Shown here piece after piece: positions 17,292 to 25,445 of a DNA stretch of 64,000 nt (within the stretch, counting starts at the first letter, position 1; each line of letters starts with the position of its first letter). This DNA is from Nocardioides thalensis (lineage in GTDB: Bacteria > Actinomycetota > Actinomycetes > Propionibacteriales > Nocardioidaceae), in contig NZ_JACCFP010000001.1 of the NCBI RefSeq assembly GCF_013410655.1, positions 124,001 through 188,000 on the forward strand. Reading direction: 5' to 3'. The notes below the pieces were generated by a model, which ran no database searches, was not told the DNA's origin, and saw only the letters and a list, made by a program, of their open reading frames with translations. A program made the translations under genes and the position numbers.

Positions 17292-18133
17292 CGACCGCAC
17301 CGCCGCCGACGCCGACCGGACCCTGGAGCGGCGGCGCGTACGGCGACCGCGGCCGCTGCGTGCTCGCGCCGAACCCCGGCATCATGACGCTCGACGGCAC
17401 CAACACCTGGGTGCTGCGCGAGCCTGCGGCCGAGCGGTCGATCGTGGTCGACCCCGGGCCGCTGCACGACGAGCACCTCGACGCCGTCGCCGAGGTCGCG
17501 GGCCAAGTGGACACCGTCGTCGTCACCCATCACCACATCGACCACACCGAGGCCGCGCGCAGCTTCGCCGAGCGAATGGGCTGCGGCGTCCGCGCCCTCA
17601 ACCCCGACCAGTGCTGGCGAGCGGACCCGCTCACCGACGGCGAGATCCTCGACGTCGCCGGCCTCCGCGCCGAGGTCGTCACCACGCCCGGCCACACCGC
17701 CGACTCGATCTCGCTGCTGCTGCCGGCCGACCGCGCGCTGCTGACCGGCGACATGGTGCTGGGGCGCGGCACGACCGTCGTCGTGCACCCGGACGGCCAG
17801 ATCGGTCCCTACCTCGACTCGATCGGCCGGATGCGCTCGCTGGTCTCCGACGGCCGGGTCGCCTCGCTCTGGCCGGCGCACGGCCCGGTCCTCGACGACG
17901 CGGCCGCGGTGCTCGACTACTACCTCGTGCACCGGCGCGAGCGGCTCGACCAGGTGGAGGCCGCGTTGGCCCGGCTCGGTGTCGACCTCTCCGGGCTGGG
18001 CCCCGAGGTCGCCGAGGACCCCGAGCTGCCGCGGCAGGTCGTCGAGGTCGTCTACGCCGACGTCGACGAGTCGCTGTGGGGCGCCGCCGAGTGGTCGGTG
18101 CGCGCGCAGCTGGCCTACCTCGCCGAGTCGTAG
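17288..18133 (+). CDS. MBL-fold metallo-hydrolase, LACTB2-like (Rv3677c-like)
   Basis: A 281-residue metallo-beta-lactamase-fold hydrolase. The metal-binding HHHIDH motif, GHTADSISLL, TGDMVLGRG and the late WPAHGPV provide the expected His/Asp ligands. The C-terminal RRERLDQVEAAL...AQLAYLAES part forms the winged-helix-like tail of the LACTB2 group, whose human member is an endoribonuclease. True beta-lactamase activity is unlikely. Last gene of its operon; convergent with crp across a palindrome. Confidence 0.88.
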   Translation: MTTAPPPTPTGPWSGGAYGDRGRCVLAPNPGIMTLDGTNTWVLREPAAERSIVVDPGPLHDEHLDAVAEVAGQVDTVVVTHHHIDHTEAARSFAERMGCGVRALNPDQCWRADPLTDGEILDVAGLRAEVVTTPGHTADSISLLLPADRALLTGDMVLGRGTTVVVHPDGQIGPYLDSIGRMRSLVSDGRVASLWPAHGPVLDDAAAVLDYYLVHRRERLDQVEAALARLGVDLSGLGPEVAEDPELPRQVVEVVYADVDESLWGAAEWSVRAQLAYLAES

Positions 18134-18169
18134 GAGTGAGAGTGACCTATAGGTCACTCTGAGTCCTAC
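18130..18169. terminator. 40-bp near-perfect palindrome between convergent genes
   Basis: The centre (18139-18160) is a perfect 22-bp palindrome with half AGAGTGACCTA. The outer GTAGGA/TCCTAC arms extend it to 40 bp with two mismatched pairs. It lies exactly between the stops of the MBL gene and crp, so a bidirectional terminator is the simplest reading. There is no T-run. Confidence 0.6.
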
Positions 18170-18188
18170 GACCTCAACGGTCGGGCGC

Positions 18189-18866
18189 TCAGCGAGCCCG
18201 ACGGGTCATCCGCTCCATGTCCATGATCACGACCGACCGCGGCTCGAGCCGCAGCCAGCCGCGCGAGGCGAAGTCGGCGAGCGCCTTGTTGACGGTCTCG
18301 CGGGAGGCGCCGACCAGCTGGGCGAGCTCCTCCTGGGTGAGGTCGTGGTGCACGTGCACGCCGTCGTCCGCCGTACGGCCGAAGCGCTCGGCGAGGTCGA
18401 GCAGCGCCTTGGCGACGCGGCCGGGCACGTCGGAGAACACGAGGTCGGCGACGACGTCGTTGGCCTTGCGCAGCCGGCCGGCGAGCTGCGCGAGCAGGCC
18501 GCGGGCGACCTGCGGGCGGCCCTCGAGCCAGCGCAGCAGGTCCTCGTGGGACAGCGAGGCGAAGTCGGCGTCGGTGACCGCGGTGACGGTCGCGGAGCGC
18601 GGGCCGGGGTCGAAGAGCGAGAGCTCGCCGAACATCTGGCCGGGGCCGAGGATCGCGAGCAGGTTCTCGCGGCCGTCGGACGAGGTGCGGCCGAGCTTCA
18701 CCTTGCCGTCAAGCACGATGTAGAGCTTGTCGCCGGAGTCGCCCTCGTGGAAGAGCACCTCCCCGCGGCGCAGCCGCGTCTCGGACATGGACGACCGCAG
18801 CGCGGACGCGGCCTCGTCGTCCAGGGCGCTGAACAGCGGTGCCTGACGGAGCACGTCGTTGTCCAC
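18189..18866 (-). CDS. crp: Crp/Fnr-family cAMP receptor regulator (Rv3676-like)
   Basis: A 225-residue regulator. The cyclic-nucleotide domain has the phosphate-binding cassette FGELSLFDPGPRSAT. A winged helix-turn-helix with LTQEELAQLVGASRETVNKAL follows, essentially identical to the M. tuberculosis Crp recognition helix. No Cys cluster is present, so it is a Crp, not an Fnr. The GTG at 18866 gives VDNDVLRQAPLF and has an excellent ribosome site (GGAGGATCC). Near-consensus Crp sites lie in its own upstream region. Confidence 0.95.
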   Translation of the reverse strand: MDNDVLRQAPLFSALDDEAASALRSSMSETRLRRGEVLFHEGDSGDKLYIVLDGKVKLGRTSSDGRENLLAILGPGQMFGELSLFDPGPRSATVTAVTDADFASLSHEDLLRWLEGRPQVARGLLAQLAGRLRKANDVVADLVFSDVPGRVAKALLDLAERFGRTADDGVHVHHDLTQEELAQLVGASRETVNKALADFASRGWLRLEPRSVVIMDMERMTRRAR

Positions 18867-18993
18867 GGATCCTCCAGATGAATCGGTAGGGCTCGGAGTA
18901 CGGCGCTGCCGGTGGCCCAGCGCCGCGTGGTGCTGTTGAGCAGGTTCCCCCGGGACAACCCGCGAACACGGGCGGTCGGCACGCATCCTAGCC

Positions 18994-19009
18994 AGTGGGC
19001 CACCTCACA
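18994..19009. promoter_or_regulatory. weak Crp-type site upstream of crp
   Basis: AGTGG-N6-TCACA matches eight of ten fixed positions of TGTGA-N6-TCACA. Its position would allow autoregulation, but one half-site is poor. Confidence 0.3.
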
Positions 19010-19095
19010 CCTAGCATCAGCGCCGCGCTGGAGGTCGCCGTCGTCCGCAGGCGGCCCCGCTGGGAGGGTGCCCTTCGTCCACACCCGACCCGCGG

Positions 19096-19104
19096 TTGTC
19101 CCCA
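19096..19104 (+). promoter_or_regulatory. near-consensus DnaA box
   Basis: TTGTCCCCA, one mismatch to the actinobacterial DnaA box TTGTCCACA, 12 bp (start to start) from an exact box in the same orientation. Confidence 0.4.
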
Positions 19105-19107
19105 GGC

Positions 19108-19116
19108 TTGTCCACA
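19108..19116 (+). promoter_or_regulatory. exact DnaA box
   Basis: TTGTCCACA, identical to the consensus DnaA box of Streptomyces and mycobacteria, in the crp-nth promoter region. Confidence 0.5.
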
Positions 19117-19131
19117 GGCTGTGGGAGTGAG

Positions 19132-19147
19132 TGCGACGCGCGTCACA
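19132..19147. promoter_or_regulatory. Crp-binding site, near consensus
   Basis: TGCGA-CGCGCG-TCACA matches nine of ten fixed bases of TGTGA-N6-TCACA and is embedded in a longer imperfect palindrome (AGTG...CACT). It lies about 43 bp upstream of the nth -10 box and 266 bp upstream of the crp start. Confidence 0.55.
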
Positions 19148-19189
19148 CTCGGCCGGGCCGTGCGCTGGGAGCCTGTCGGGAGCACCGCA

Positions 19190-19195
19190 TAGGCT
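19190..19195 (+). promoter_or_regulatory. -10 box of nth, leaderless
   Basis: TAGGCT, 7 nt before GTG 19203. Confidence 0.55.
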
Positions 19196-19202
19196 GGCCC
19201 GC

Positions 19203-19937
19203 GTGCCGGCCAGTGTGACGCCTACCCCCGGGGTGAGAGCGGAGGAGACCCGCACCCAGCTGGTCCGCCGGGCTCGCAAGATCAACCGGGTGCTCGCAGA
19301 GACCTATCCCGACGCCCACTGCGAGCTCGACTTCGACAACGCCTTCCAGCTGCTCGTGGTCACCGTGCTCTCCGCGCAGACCACCGACAAGCGGGTCAAC
19401 GCAGTGCGCCCGACCCTGTTCGCGGCCTACCCGACGCCGGCGGCGATGGCTGCCGCCGACCGCGTCGACCTCGAGACGATCGTCGGGCCGCTCGGGTTCT
19501 TCCGCGCGAAGACCGAGGCGCTGCTCAAGCTGAGCGCCGCGCTCGTCGAGAACTTCGACGGCGAGGTGCCCGGCCGCCTCGACGACCTGGTGACCCTCCC
19601 CGGCGTCGGCCGCAAGACCGCCAACGTGGTGCTCGGCAACGCGTTCGGCGTCCCCGGCATCACCGTCGACACCCACTTCGGCCGGCTGATCCGGCGCTTC
19701 GGCTGGACCGAGGAGACCGACCCGGTCAAGGCCGAGCACGCGATCGGCGCGCTGTTCCCCAAGTCCGACTGGACGATGCTCAGCCACCACCTCATCTGGC
19801 ACGGTCGCCGCCGCTGCCACGCCAAGAAGCCGGCGTGCGGCGCCTGCCCGGTCGCGCGCTGGTGCCCGTCGTACGGCGCGGGTCCCACCGACCCGGCCGA
19901 GGCGGAGAAGCTGGTGCGCACCGAGGGGCCCAATTGA
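19203..19937 (+). CDS. nth: endonuclease III
   Basis: A 244-residue DNA glycosylase/AP lyase of base-excision repair for oxidised pyrimidines. The helix-hairpin-helix LPGVGRKTANVVLG carries the catalytic Lys, and the catalytic Asp is in VDTHFGRL. Four cysteines in CHAKKPACGACPVARWC (C-x6-C-x2-C-x5-C) bind the [4Fe-4S] cluster. The GTG at 19203 is supported by its -10 box. First gene of a four-gene run nth-tlpA-NUDIX-marP that is conserved in mycobacteria. Confidence 0.96.
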   Translation: MPASVTPTPGVRAEETRTQLVRRARKINRVLAETYPDAHCELDFDNAFQLLVVTVLSAQTTDKRVNAVRPTLFAAYPTPAAMAAADRVDLETIVGPLGFFRAKTEALLKLSAALVENFDGEVPGRLDDLVTLPGVGRKTANVVLGNAFGVPGITVDTHFGRLIRRFGWTEETDPVKAEHAIGALFPKSDWTMLSHHLIWHGRRRCHAKKPACGACPVARWCPSYGAGPTDPAEAEKLVRTEGPN

Positions 19938-20533
19938 GGGCGGTGACCGGTACGGCGCTGCTCGCGGTCGCGGTACTGCTCGCCGGCTGCGGCTCCGACG
20001 ACCCGGCAGCGGCCTGCGAGGTCGACGTCACCTCCTCGGACCTGGTGGCCGACCGGGAGGCCGCCGGCGTCCCCGACTGCGCGCCGGGCGGGGGAGACGC
20101 CGACCTGCCCGACGTGGCGCTGCCGTGCCTCGGCTCCGACGAGGAGGCCACGCTCTCCTCGGTCGAGGGCCCGGCCGTGATCAACTTCTGGGCGTCGTGG
20201 TGCGAGCCGTGCATCAAGGAGATGCCGGCGCTCGCCGAGTTCCACGAACGGTACGGCGACCAGGTCGCCGTGGTAGGAGTCAACTGGCAGGACGGCTACC
20301 CGGCGGCCGCCATCGACCTCGCGCGGACCAGCGGCACGGCGTACCCCTCGCTCGCCGACCCGTGCGGTGCGTTGTCCGAGACCGACCTCGCGATCGTCGG
20401 GCTGCCGCAGTTCGTCTTCGTCAAGGAGGACGGATCCGTCGAGCTGGCCAACGGCGGCAAGGAGTCCCTCGACGAGGTGGTCGACATGGTCGAGGCCAAG
20501 CTCGACATCGACCTGGAGCGGGCACGGTCGTGA
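19934..20533 (+). CDS. TlpA-family thiol-disulfide lipoprotein
   Basis: A 199-residue exported thioredoxin-fold protein. A short signal with lipobox LLAGC anchors it outside the membrane, and NFWASWCEPCIKEMP contains the WCxPC redox pair of TlpA/ResA. The VNWQDGYPAA and GLPQFVFVKEDG segments complete the fold. I use TTG 19934, which overlaps the nth stop (TTGA), supplies the positively charged signal start and has a GAGGGG ribosome site; GTG 19943 is the alternative. Two further Cys near residues 30 and 50 could form a disulfide. Confidence 0.85.
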   Translation: MRAVTGTALLAVAVLLAGCGSDDPAAACEVDVTSSDLVADREAAGVPDCAPGGGDADLPDVALPCLGSDEEATLSSVEGPAVINFWASWCEPCIKEMPALAEFHERYGDQVAVVGVNWQDGYPAAAIDLARTSGTAYPSLADPCGALSETDLAIVGLPQFVFVKEDGSVELANGGKESLDEVVDMVEAKLDIDLERARS

Positions 20534-21336
20534 CCCGCGACCAGCTGCCCGCCTGGCTCCGGCCCGTCGCCGACGCGGCCGACGCGATCGAGGGCCGCCA
20601 GCTCAGCCAGTTCCTCCCGCCGGAGGGCTCCGACCCGCGGCGGGGCGCGGTGCTGATGCTGTTCGGCGACGACCCCGGCGACGCGATCGGCGGCGACCTG
20701 CTGCTCACCGAGCGCGCCCACGACATGCGCTCCCACCCCGGTCAGGTCTCGTTCCCCGGGGGCTCCATCGACCCAGGAGAGACCGCCGTGGAGGCGGCGC
20801 TGCGCGAGGCGCACGAGGAGATCGGCGTCGACCCGGCCGGTGTCGAGGTGTTCGGCGAGCTGCCCGAGCTGTGGCTGCCGCCGTCCAACTTCGCGGTCAC
20901 CACGATCCTCGGCTGGTGGCGCGAGCCGAGCCCGATCCGCGTCGCGAGCCCCGCCGAGGTGCACGAGATCCACCGGGTGCCGCTCGGCGAGCTGGTCGAC
21001 CCCGACCACCGCATCCAGGTGCGCCACCCCGGCGGCTGGGCGGGGCCGGGCTTCCTGATCGGCGACGACAAGGACGTCATCCTCTGGGGCTTCACCGGAG
21101 GCATCATCACCCGGTTCTTCGCCGCGCTCGACTGGCTGCCGCCGGTCGACGACCCGCCGGTGCACGACCTCCCCGACTACATGCTCGCCGAGTACCGTGC
21201 CTTCGTCGCCCGCCACGAGGCGGGCGCCCAGGGTGCTGACGGGCTCGACCTGCTCGAGCCGAACGACGATGACGACGCCGACGACCCCGACGACGTCGCC
21301 CCGGCCCCGCCGTACGATCCGGAGGCCGACAGGTGA
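20530..21336 (+). CDS. CoA pyrophosphatase-type NUDIX hydrolase
   Basis: A 268-residue NUDIX protein. LLTERAHDMRSHPGQVSFPGG is the UPF0035/NudL signature of coenzyme A pyrophosphatases. The NUDIX box follows, from GGSIDPGETAVEAAL to REAHEEIGV. The C-terminus (about 30 residues) is an acidic, Pro-rich tail with a run of Asp. It overlaps both neighbours by four bases. Orthologous to the Rv3672c position. Confidence 0.88.
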   Translation: MTRDQLPAWLRPVADAADAIEGRQLSQFLPPEGSDPRRGAVLMLFGDDPGDAIGGDLLLTERAHDMRSHPGQVSFPGGSIDPGETAVEAALREAHEEIGVDPAGVEVFGELPELWLPPSNFAVTTILGWWREPSPIRVASPAEVHEIHRVPLGELVDPDHRIQVRHPGGWAGPGFLIGDDKDVILWGFTGGIITRFFAALDWLPPVDDPPVHDLPDYMLAEYRAFVARHEAGAQGADGLDLLEPNDDDDADDPDDVAPAPPYDPEADR

Positions 21337-22520
21337 ACATCCTCGACTGGGCGCTGCTGCTGCTCGTCGCCGCCTACGCGCTCTCGGGCTACTGGCAGGG
21401 GTTCGTGACGGGCGCGTTCGCCACGGTCGGCCTGCTCCTCGGCGGCATCTTCGGCATCTGGCTGGCGCCGATGGTCCTGGGCGACGCGGCGCCCTCGCTC
21501 GGGGTGTCGCTCGGCGCGCTGTTCATCGTGATCCTGGCGGCCTCGCTCGGCCAGGCGCTGCTCCAGTACGCCGGCGCGCGGGTCCGCGAGAAGATCACCT
21601 GGCAACCCGCGCGAGCCCTCGACGCGGTCGGTGGCGCGGCGCTGAGCGCGGCCGCCGTGCTCCTGGTCGCCTGGGCCCTCGGCGTCGCCGTGTCCGGCAC
21701 CCGGATCGGCGCCGTCACCGAGCAGGTGCGCGACTCCGCGGTGCTCGAGAAGGTCGACGGGGTGCTTCCCGACGCGGCGCAGGCGGCGCTGCAGGCGTTC
21801 AACAACGTCGTCGGTACAGGGTTCTTCCCGCGCTACCTCGAGCCGTTCGCCGACGAGGACATCGTCGAGGTCGGCCCCGGCCCCCGGCGGCTCCTCGACG
21901 ATCCCGAGATCACCGCCACCGAGTCGAGCGTGCTCAAGATCCTCGGCGCCAACGACTGCGGTCGCGGCGTCGAGGGCACCGGCTTCGTCTACGCGCCGGG
22001 CCGCGTGATCACCAACGCGCACGTGGTCGCCGGCGTCGACGACCCCGAGGTGCAGGTCGACGGGGGCACCGAGCTGGCGCGGGTCGTCGTCTACGACCCC
22101 GAGCTCGACCTGGCGGTGCTCGACGTCGACACCGGCAGCGCGCCCGTGCTCGACTTCGACATCGAGGCGGGTGGAGCCTCCGAGGCGGAGGACCCGGTCG
22201 CGATCGTCGGCTATCCGCAGGACGGCCCGTTCGACGTACAGCCCGGCCGGATCCGGCAGCAGCAGACGCTGCGGTCGCCCGACATCTACGGCAGCGGCAC
22301 CGTGCTGCGCGAGGTCTACTCCGTGCGCGGCCTGGTGCGGCCCGGCAACTCCGGCGGCCCGCTGGTCACGCCCGAGGGCGACGTCGCGGGCGTGGTCTTC
22401 GCGGCTTCCGTGACCGACCCCGAGACCGGATATGCGCTCACCTCCGAGCAGGTCAAGGAGGTCGCCGACCAGGGGGAGGGTGACGAGACCGAGGCCGACA
22501 CGGAAGCATGCGCTTCATGA
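21333..22520 (+). CDS. marP: MarP-family periplasmic serine protease
   Basis: A 395-residue membrane-tethered trypsin-fold protease. Four N-terminal helices (CvpA-like, about 4-125) precede the protease domain. The catalytic triad is His230 (NAHVV), Asp259 (LDLAVL) and Ser340 (GNSGGPL). The spacing is nearly that of M. tuberculosis MarP (235, 264, 343). Cys209 and Cys393 correspond to the pair that forms the activating disulfide there. MarP is needed for acid survival and cleaves the peptidoglycan hydrolase RipA; a RipA-like protein is encoded at 36.4 kb. Starts with GTG inside the NUDIX stop. Confidence 0.93.
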   Translation: MNILDWALLLLVAAYALSGYWQGFVTGAFATVGLLLGGIFGIWLAPMVLGDAAPSLGVSLGALFIVILAASLGQALLQYAGARVREKITWQPARALDAVGGAALSAAAVLLVAWALGVAVSGTRIGAVTEQVRDSAVLEKVDGVLPDAAQAALQAFNNVVGTGFFPRYLEPFADEDIVEVGPGPRRLLDDPEITATESSVLKILGANDCGRGVEGTGFVYAPGRVITNAHVVAGVDDPEVQVDGGTELARVVVYDPELDLAVLDVDTGSAPVLDFDIEAGGASEAEDPVAIVGYPQDGPFDVQPGRIRQQQTLRSPDIYGSGTVLREVYSVRGLVRPGNSGGPLVTPEGDVAGVVFAASVTDPETGYALTSEQVKEVADQGEGDETEADTEACAS

Positions 22521-22525
22521 AGCCA

Positions 22526-22582
22526 CCCCACGACGTTCTTCGTCTCCCCCGCTTCGCTCCTCCGACGAACAACGCCGCGGGG
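22526..22582. repeat. long imperfect hairpin after marP
   Basis: Nineteen-base arms 22526-22544 and 22564-22582 match at 16 positions (CCCC..CG..GTT.TTCGTC with its complement). The 19-base loop is pyrimidine-rich. It may act as the terminator of the nth-marP operon and looks like a dispersed hairpin element. Confidence 0.55.
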
Positions 22583-22613
22583 ACCCCGACGACTCGACCT
22601 AGGTGATGACGAC

Positions 22614-23873
22614 GTGAACCAGCCGATGTATCCCGCCTACCCGGCCCCCAGCGCCCGCGCGCAGGAGCTGTACGACGCGATGCTCGCGTTCGTGCGCGAC
22701 GAGGTGCTCCCGGCGGAGGCGTCGTACGCCGCCTACCGCGCCGAGCGCGGGCCGGCCGACCACACGCCGCCGCCGGTGCTGGAGGAGCTCAAGGAGAAGG
22801 CCCGCGCCCGCGGCCTCTGGAACCTCTTCCTCCCCCACGAGTCCGGGCTCTCGCAGCTGGAGTACGCCCCGATCGCCGAGCTCTCCGGCTGGAGCCCCGA
22901 GCTCGCGCCGGAGGCGATCAACTGCGCCGCGCCCGACACCGGCAACATGGAGCTGCTCCACCTCGTCGGCACGCCGGCCCAGCAGGACCGGTGGCTCAAG
23001 CCGCTCCTCGACGGCGCCATCCGCAGCGCGTTCGCGATGACCGAGCCGGCCGTCGCCTCCTCCGACGCGACCAACATCGAGACCCGGATCGACCGCGACA
23101 CCGACGAGTACGTCATCAACGGGCGCAAGTGGTGGATCACCGGCGCGGCCGACCCGCGGTGCGCCGTGCTCATCGTGATGGGCAAGACCGACCCGACCGC
23201 CGAGCTCCACCGCCAGCAGTCGATGGTGATCGTCCCGGCCGACACCCCGGGCGTCGACATCCAGCGCTCGCTCCCCGTCTTCGGCCACCACGACCAGCAC
23301 GGCCACTGCGTCGTGCAGTTCACCGACGTGCGGGTGCCGGTCGAGAACCTCCTCGGCGAGGAGGGCGGTGGCTTCGCCGCCGCGCAGATGCGCCTCGGGC
23401 CCGGCCGCATCCACCACGTGATGCGGGCGCTGGGCGCCGGCGAGCGCGCGCTCGCGATGATGGTGCGCCGCGCGACGACGCGCGAGGCGTTCGGCGGCCC
23501 GCTGGCCAAGCAGTCGTCGGTGCGCGAGCGGATCGCGGAGTCCCGCATCGAGCTCGACCAGGCGCGGGCGTTGTGCCACCACGCGGCGTACGTCGTCGAC
23601 AGCCAGGGCAACAAGGCCGCCCGGCACCTGATCGCTGAGGCCAAGGTCGCCGTACCGCGCGCGGTGCTCTCGGTGATCGACCGTGCGATCCAGCTCCACG
23701 GCGGCGCCGGCATCGGCGACTCCACCGTGCTCTCGCAGCTGTGGGCCTGGCACCGCGCCATGCGGATCTTCGACGGCCCCGACGAGGCCCACCTCGCCAC
23801 CCTCGGTCGGGCCGAGCTGATGCGGGCCCCGCTCTTCGAGCTGCCGCCGACGATCCACGACCAGTTCGCCTGA
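22614..23873 (+). CDS. acyl-CoA dehydrogenase, ACAD11-like
   Basis: A 419-residue flavoenzyme of beta-oxidation. AMTEPAVASSDATNIET lies at the FAD/substrate site, the KWWITGA beta strand follows, and the C-terminal IQLHGGAGIGDSTVLSQLW and IFDGPDEAHL carry the FAD contacts and the likely catalytic acid. The IFDGPDE wording is typical of the ACAD10/ACAD11 group, which prefers long or hydroxylated acyl chains. GTG 22614; an ATG four codons on is also possible. An enoyl-CoA hydratase follows 54 bp later, giving two successive beta-oxidation steps. Confidence 0.9.
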   Translation: MNQPMYPAYPAPSARAQELYDAMLAFVRDEVLPAEASYAAYRAERGPADHTPPPVLEELKEKARARGLWNLFLPHESGLSQLEYAPIAELSGWSPELAPEAINCAAPDTGNMELLHLVGTPAQQDRWLKPLLDGAIRSAFAMTEPAVASSDATNIETRIDRDTDEYVINGRKWWITGAADPRCAVLIVMGKTDPTAELHRQQSMVIVPADTPGVDIQRSLPVFGHHDQHGHCVVQFTDVRVPVENLLGEEGGGFAAAQMRLGPGRIHHVMRALGAGERALAMMVRRATTREAFGGPLAKQSSVRERIAESRIELDQARALCHHAAYVVDSQGNKAARHLIAEAKVAVPRAVLSVIDRAIQLHGGAGIGDSTVLSQLWAWHRAMRIFDGPDEAHLATLGRAELMRAPLFELPPTIHDQFA

Positions 23874-23927
23874 GTTACCCCACGCGCCGCGCCGCCGCCG
23901 CTCGCCCCACGTCCCGAGGAGGACCTC

Positions 23928-24707
23928 ATGACCGACTTCGTCCGCTACGAGTACGCCGACGGCGCGGCCCGCGTGACGCTGGCCGACGGTGACGCCGGCA
24001 ACCCGCTGCACCCGGAGTCGGGGCGGCAGCTGTTCGAGGCGGTGCTGCGGGCGAAGGCCGACCGGGCGCGGGTGATCGTGCTCGCGGCCGAGGGCCGGTT
24101 CTTCTCGGTGGGCGGCGACCTGGGGTCGTTCGGCCGGGCCGGTGACGACGAGCTCGAGCCGATGCTCCTCGAGCTGGCGGAGGCGGCGCACCGCACGATC
24201 GTCGAGCTGGTGCGCGGCGACGCGATCGTGGTGAGCGCGGTGCAGGGCACCGCGGCCGGCATCGGCTTCCCTCTGGCCGCCGCGGCCGACGTGGTGCTCG
24301 CCGCCGACACCGCGAAGTTCAGCCTCGCCTACACCAAGGTCGGCCTCAGTCCTGACGGCGGCGGCAGCATGCTCGTGCACACCCTCGGGCTGCACCGGGT
24401 GCTGCGGCTCGCTCTGCTCGGCGACCTGCTCACCGCTGCGGAGGCCCACGCGGCCGGCCTGGTCGCCCGCGTCGTGCCGGCCGACGAGCTGGCCGCGGCG
24501 ACCGACGAGGTCGTCGCCAACCTGCTCGCCGGGTCCGGGCAGGCGCTCGCCGCGACCAAGCGCCTGGTGCGCGACGTGGCCGAGCCGGCTCCCGAGACCG
24601 CCCTCCGCAAGGAGGCCGCCTCGATCAGCCGGCTCGGCGGGTCGCCGGACGGGCGTGAGGGGATCGCCGCGTTCCTGGAGAAGCGCGCCCCGAAGTTCGG
24701 CTCCTGA
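23928..24707 (+). CDS. enoyl-CoA hydratase/isomerase family protein
   Basis: A 259-residue crotonase-fold protein. RFFSVGGDLGSF is the first oxyanion-hole segment, and VQGTAAGIGFPLAAAADVVLAADTAKF the second. SLAYTKVGLSPDGGGSMLV contains Asp where hydratases have a catalytic Glu, so an isomerase or other crotonase reaction is possible. Strong ribosome site (GAGGAGG). Its stop abuts that of the convergent lipoprotein gene with no spacer. Confidence 0.88.
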   Translation: MTDFVRYEYADGAARVTLADGDAGNPLHPESGRQLFEAVLRAKADRARVIVLAAEGRFFSVGGDLGSFGRAGDDELEPMLLELAEAAHRTIVELVRGDAIVVSAVQGTAAGIGFPLAAAADVVLAADTAKFSLAYTKVGLSPDGGGSMLVHTLGLHRVLRLALLGDLLTAAEAHAAGLVARVVPADELAAATDEVVANLLAGSGQALAATKRLVRDVAEPAPETALRKEAASISRLGGSPDGREGIAAFLEKRAPKFGS

Positions 24708-25445
24708 TCAGGCCGCCGGCGGGGCAGCCGTCTCCGCAGGCTCTTCCCCGGCGAGGGCGGCGACCAGCCGGTCGACGGCGATCTGGGCGAGGCCGGCGTG
24801 CATCTCCGACTCGTCACCGAGGTCGAGCGTCCCGACCTGGGTCAGGACGTTGCCGATCCGGGAGATCGACACGTGCTGGCTGATGTTGTTGGGGGTGCCC
24901 TCCTGCGTGATCGTGCCGGCGATGACGATGTTGATCTGGTCGTCGACCTCGTCGCTGATCGGCTCCTCGTCGGAGGTGATCGTGACGTCGAAGGTGATGC
25001 CCTCGTCGCTGGTCTCGTTGATCTCGGTGCAGGAGGCGAGGCCCTCCTGGACCTCGTCGAACTTCTCCGTGATGGCGCCCTCGTCCTCGAAGTAGAGGAC
25101 CTCGTGGCTCACCGACGGTAGGCCGATCGTGCTGTCCTCGAACTGGTGCTTGGACTCCAGCGTCGGGTCGAGCTCGTCGATCGAGTCGCCGATGTCGCCG
25201 AAGCAGCCGGGGGAGTCGTTGTCCTCGTCGTCCTCGTGCGGCACCTCCTCCCAGTCGTCGCCCGTGAAGTTCTCGAGGGTGAGCGCGGCGGCGTCGAGCT
25301 GCTCCTGGGTCACCGACGGGGAGTCGCCGGAGTCGCCGGAGTCGCCGGACTTCTCGTCGTCGCCGCACGCGGCAGCGGTGGTCGCGACCAGCGCCAGCAC
25401 GGCGACGGCGGCGAGGCGGCGGAACGGGGCAGGGGTGGTGCGCAT
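24708..25445 (-). CDS. secreted lipoprotein, acidic, unknown function
   Basis: A 245-residue lipoprotein. A signal peptide ends in the lipobox TAAAC (Cys27), followed by a GDSGDSGDS repeat linker. The mature part is strongly acidic, with EVPHEDDEDNDSPGCFGDIGDS near the start. No catalytic motif is seen and I do not assign a family. Good ribosome site (TGGAGGACTC). It may be a ligand-binding or sensor lipoprotein. Confidence 0.8.
   Translation of the reverse strand: MRTTPAPFRRLAAVAVLALVATTAAACGDDEKSGDSGDSGDSPSVTQEQLDAAALTLENFTGDDWEEVPHEDDEDNDSPGCFGDIGDSIDELDPTLESKHQFEDSTIGLPSVSHEVLYFEDEGAITEKFDEVQEGLASCTEINETSDEGITFDVTITSDEEPISDEVDDQINIVIAGTITQEGTPNNISQHVSISRIGNVLTQVGTLDLGDESEMHAGLAQIAVDRLVAALAGEEPAETAAPPAA

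Larger units (their letters stand above)
18867..19202. other. crp-nth divergent intergenic region
   Basis: A 336-bp spacer with no gene that I can support. It holds the crp ribosome site, a weak and a strong Crp-type palindrome, two DnaA-type boxes and the nth -10 box. M. tuberculosis has a small membrane-protein gene (Rv3675) at this place, which is absent here. Confidence 0.7.

Noticed and set aside
17288..18133. Beta-lactamase
   Set aside because: The MBL fold and LACTB2-like tail, lack of a signal peptide and the conserved housekeeping context argue for another hydrolase or nuclease role.
18139..18160. Crp operator in the convergent palindrome
   Set aside because: GTGA and TCAC are eight bases apart instead of six, and the site lies between two stops, so I list it as a terminator.
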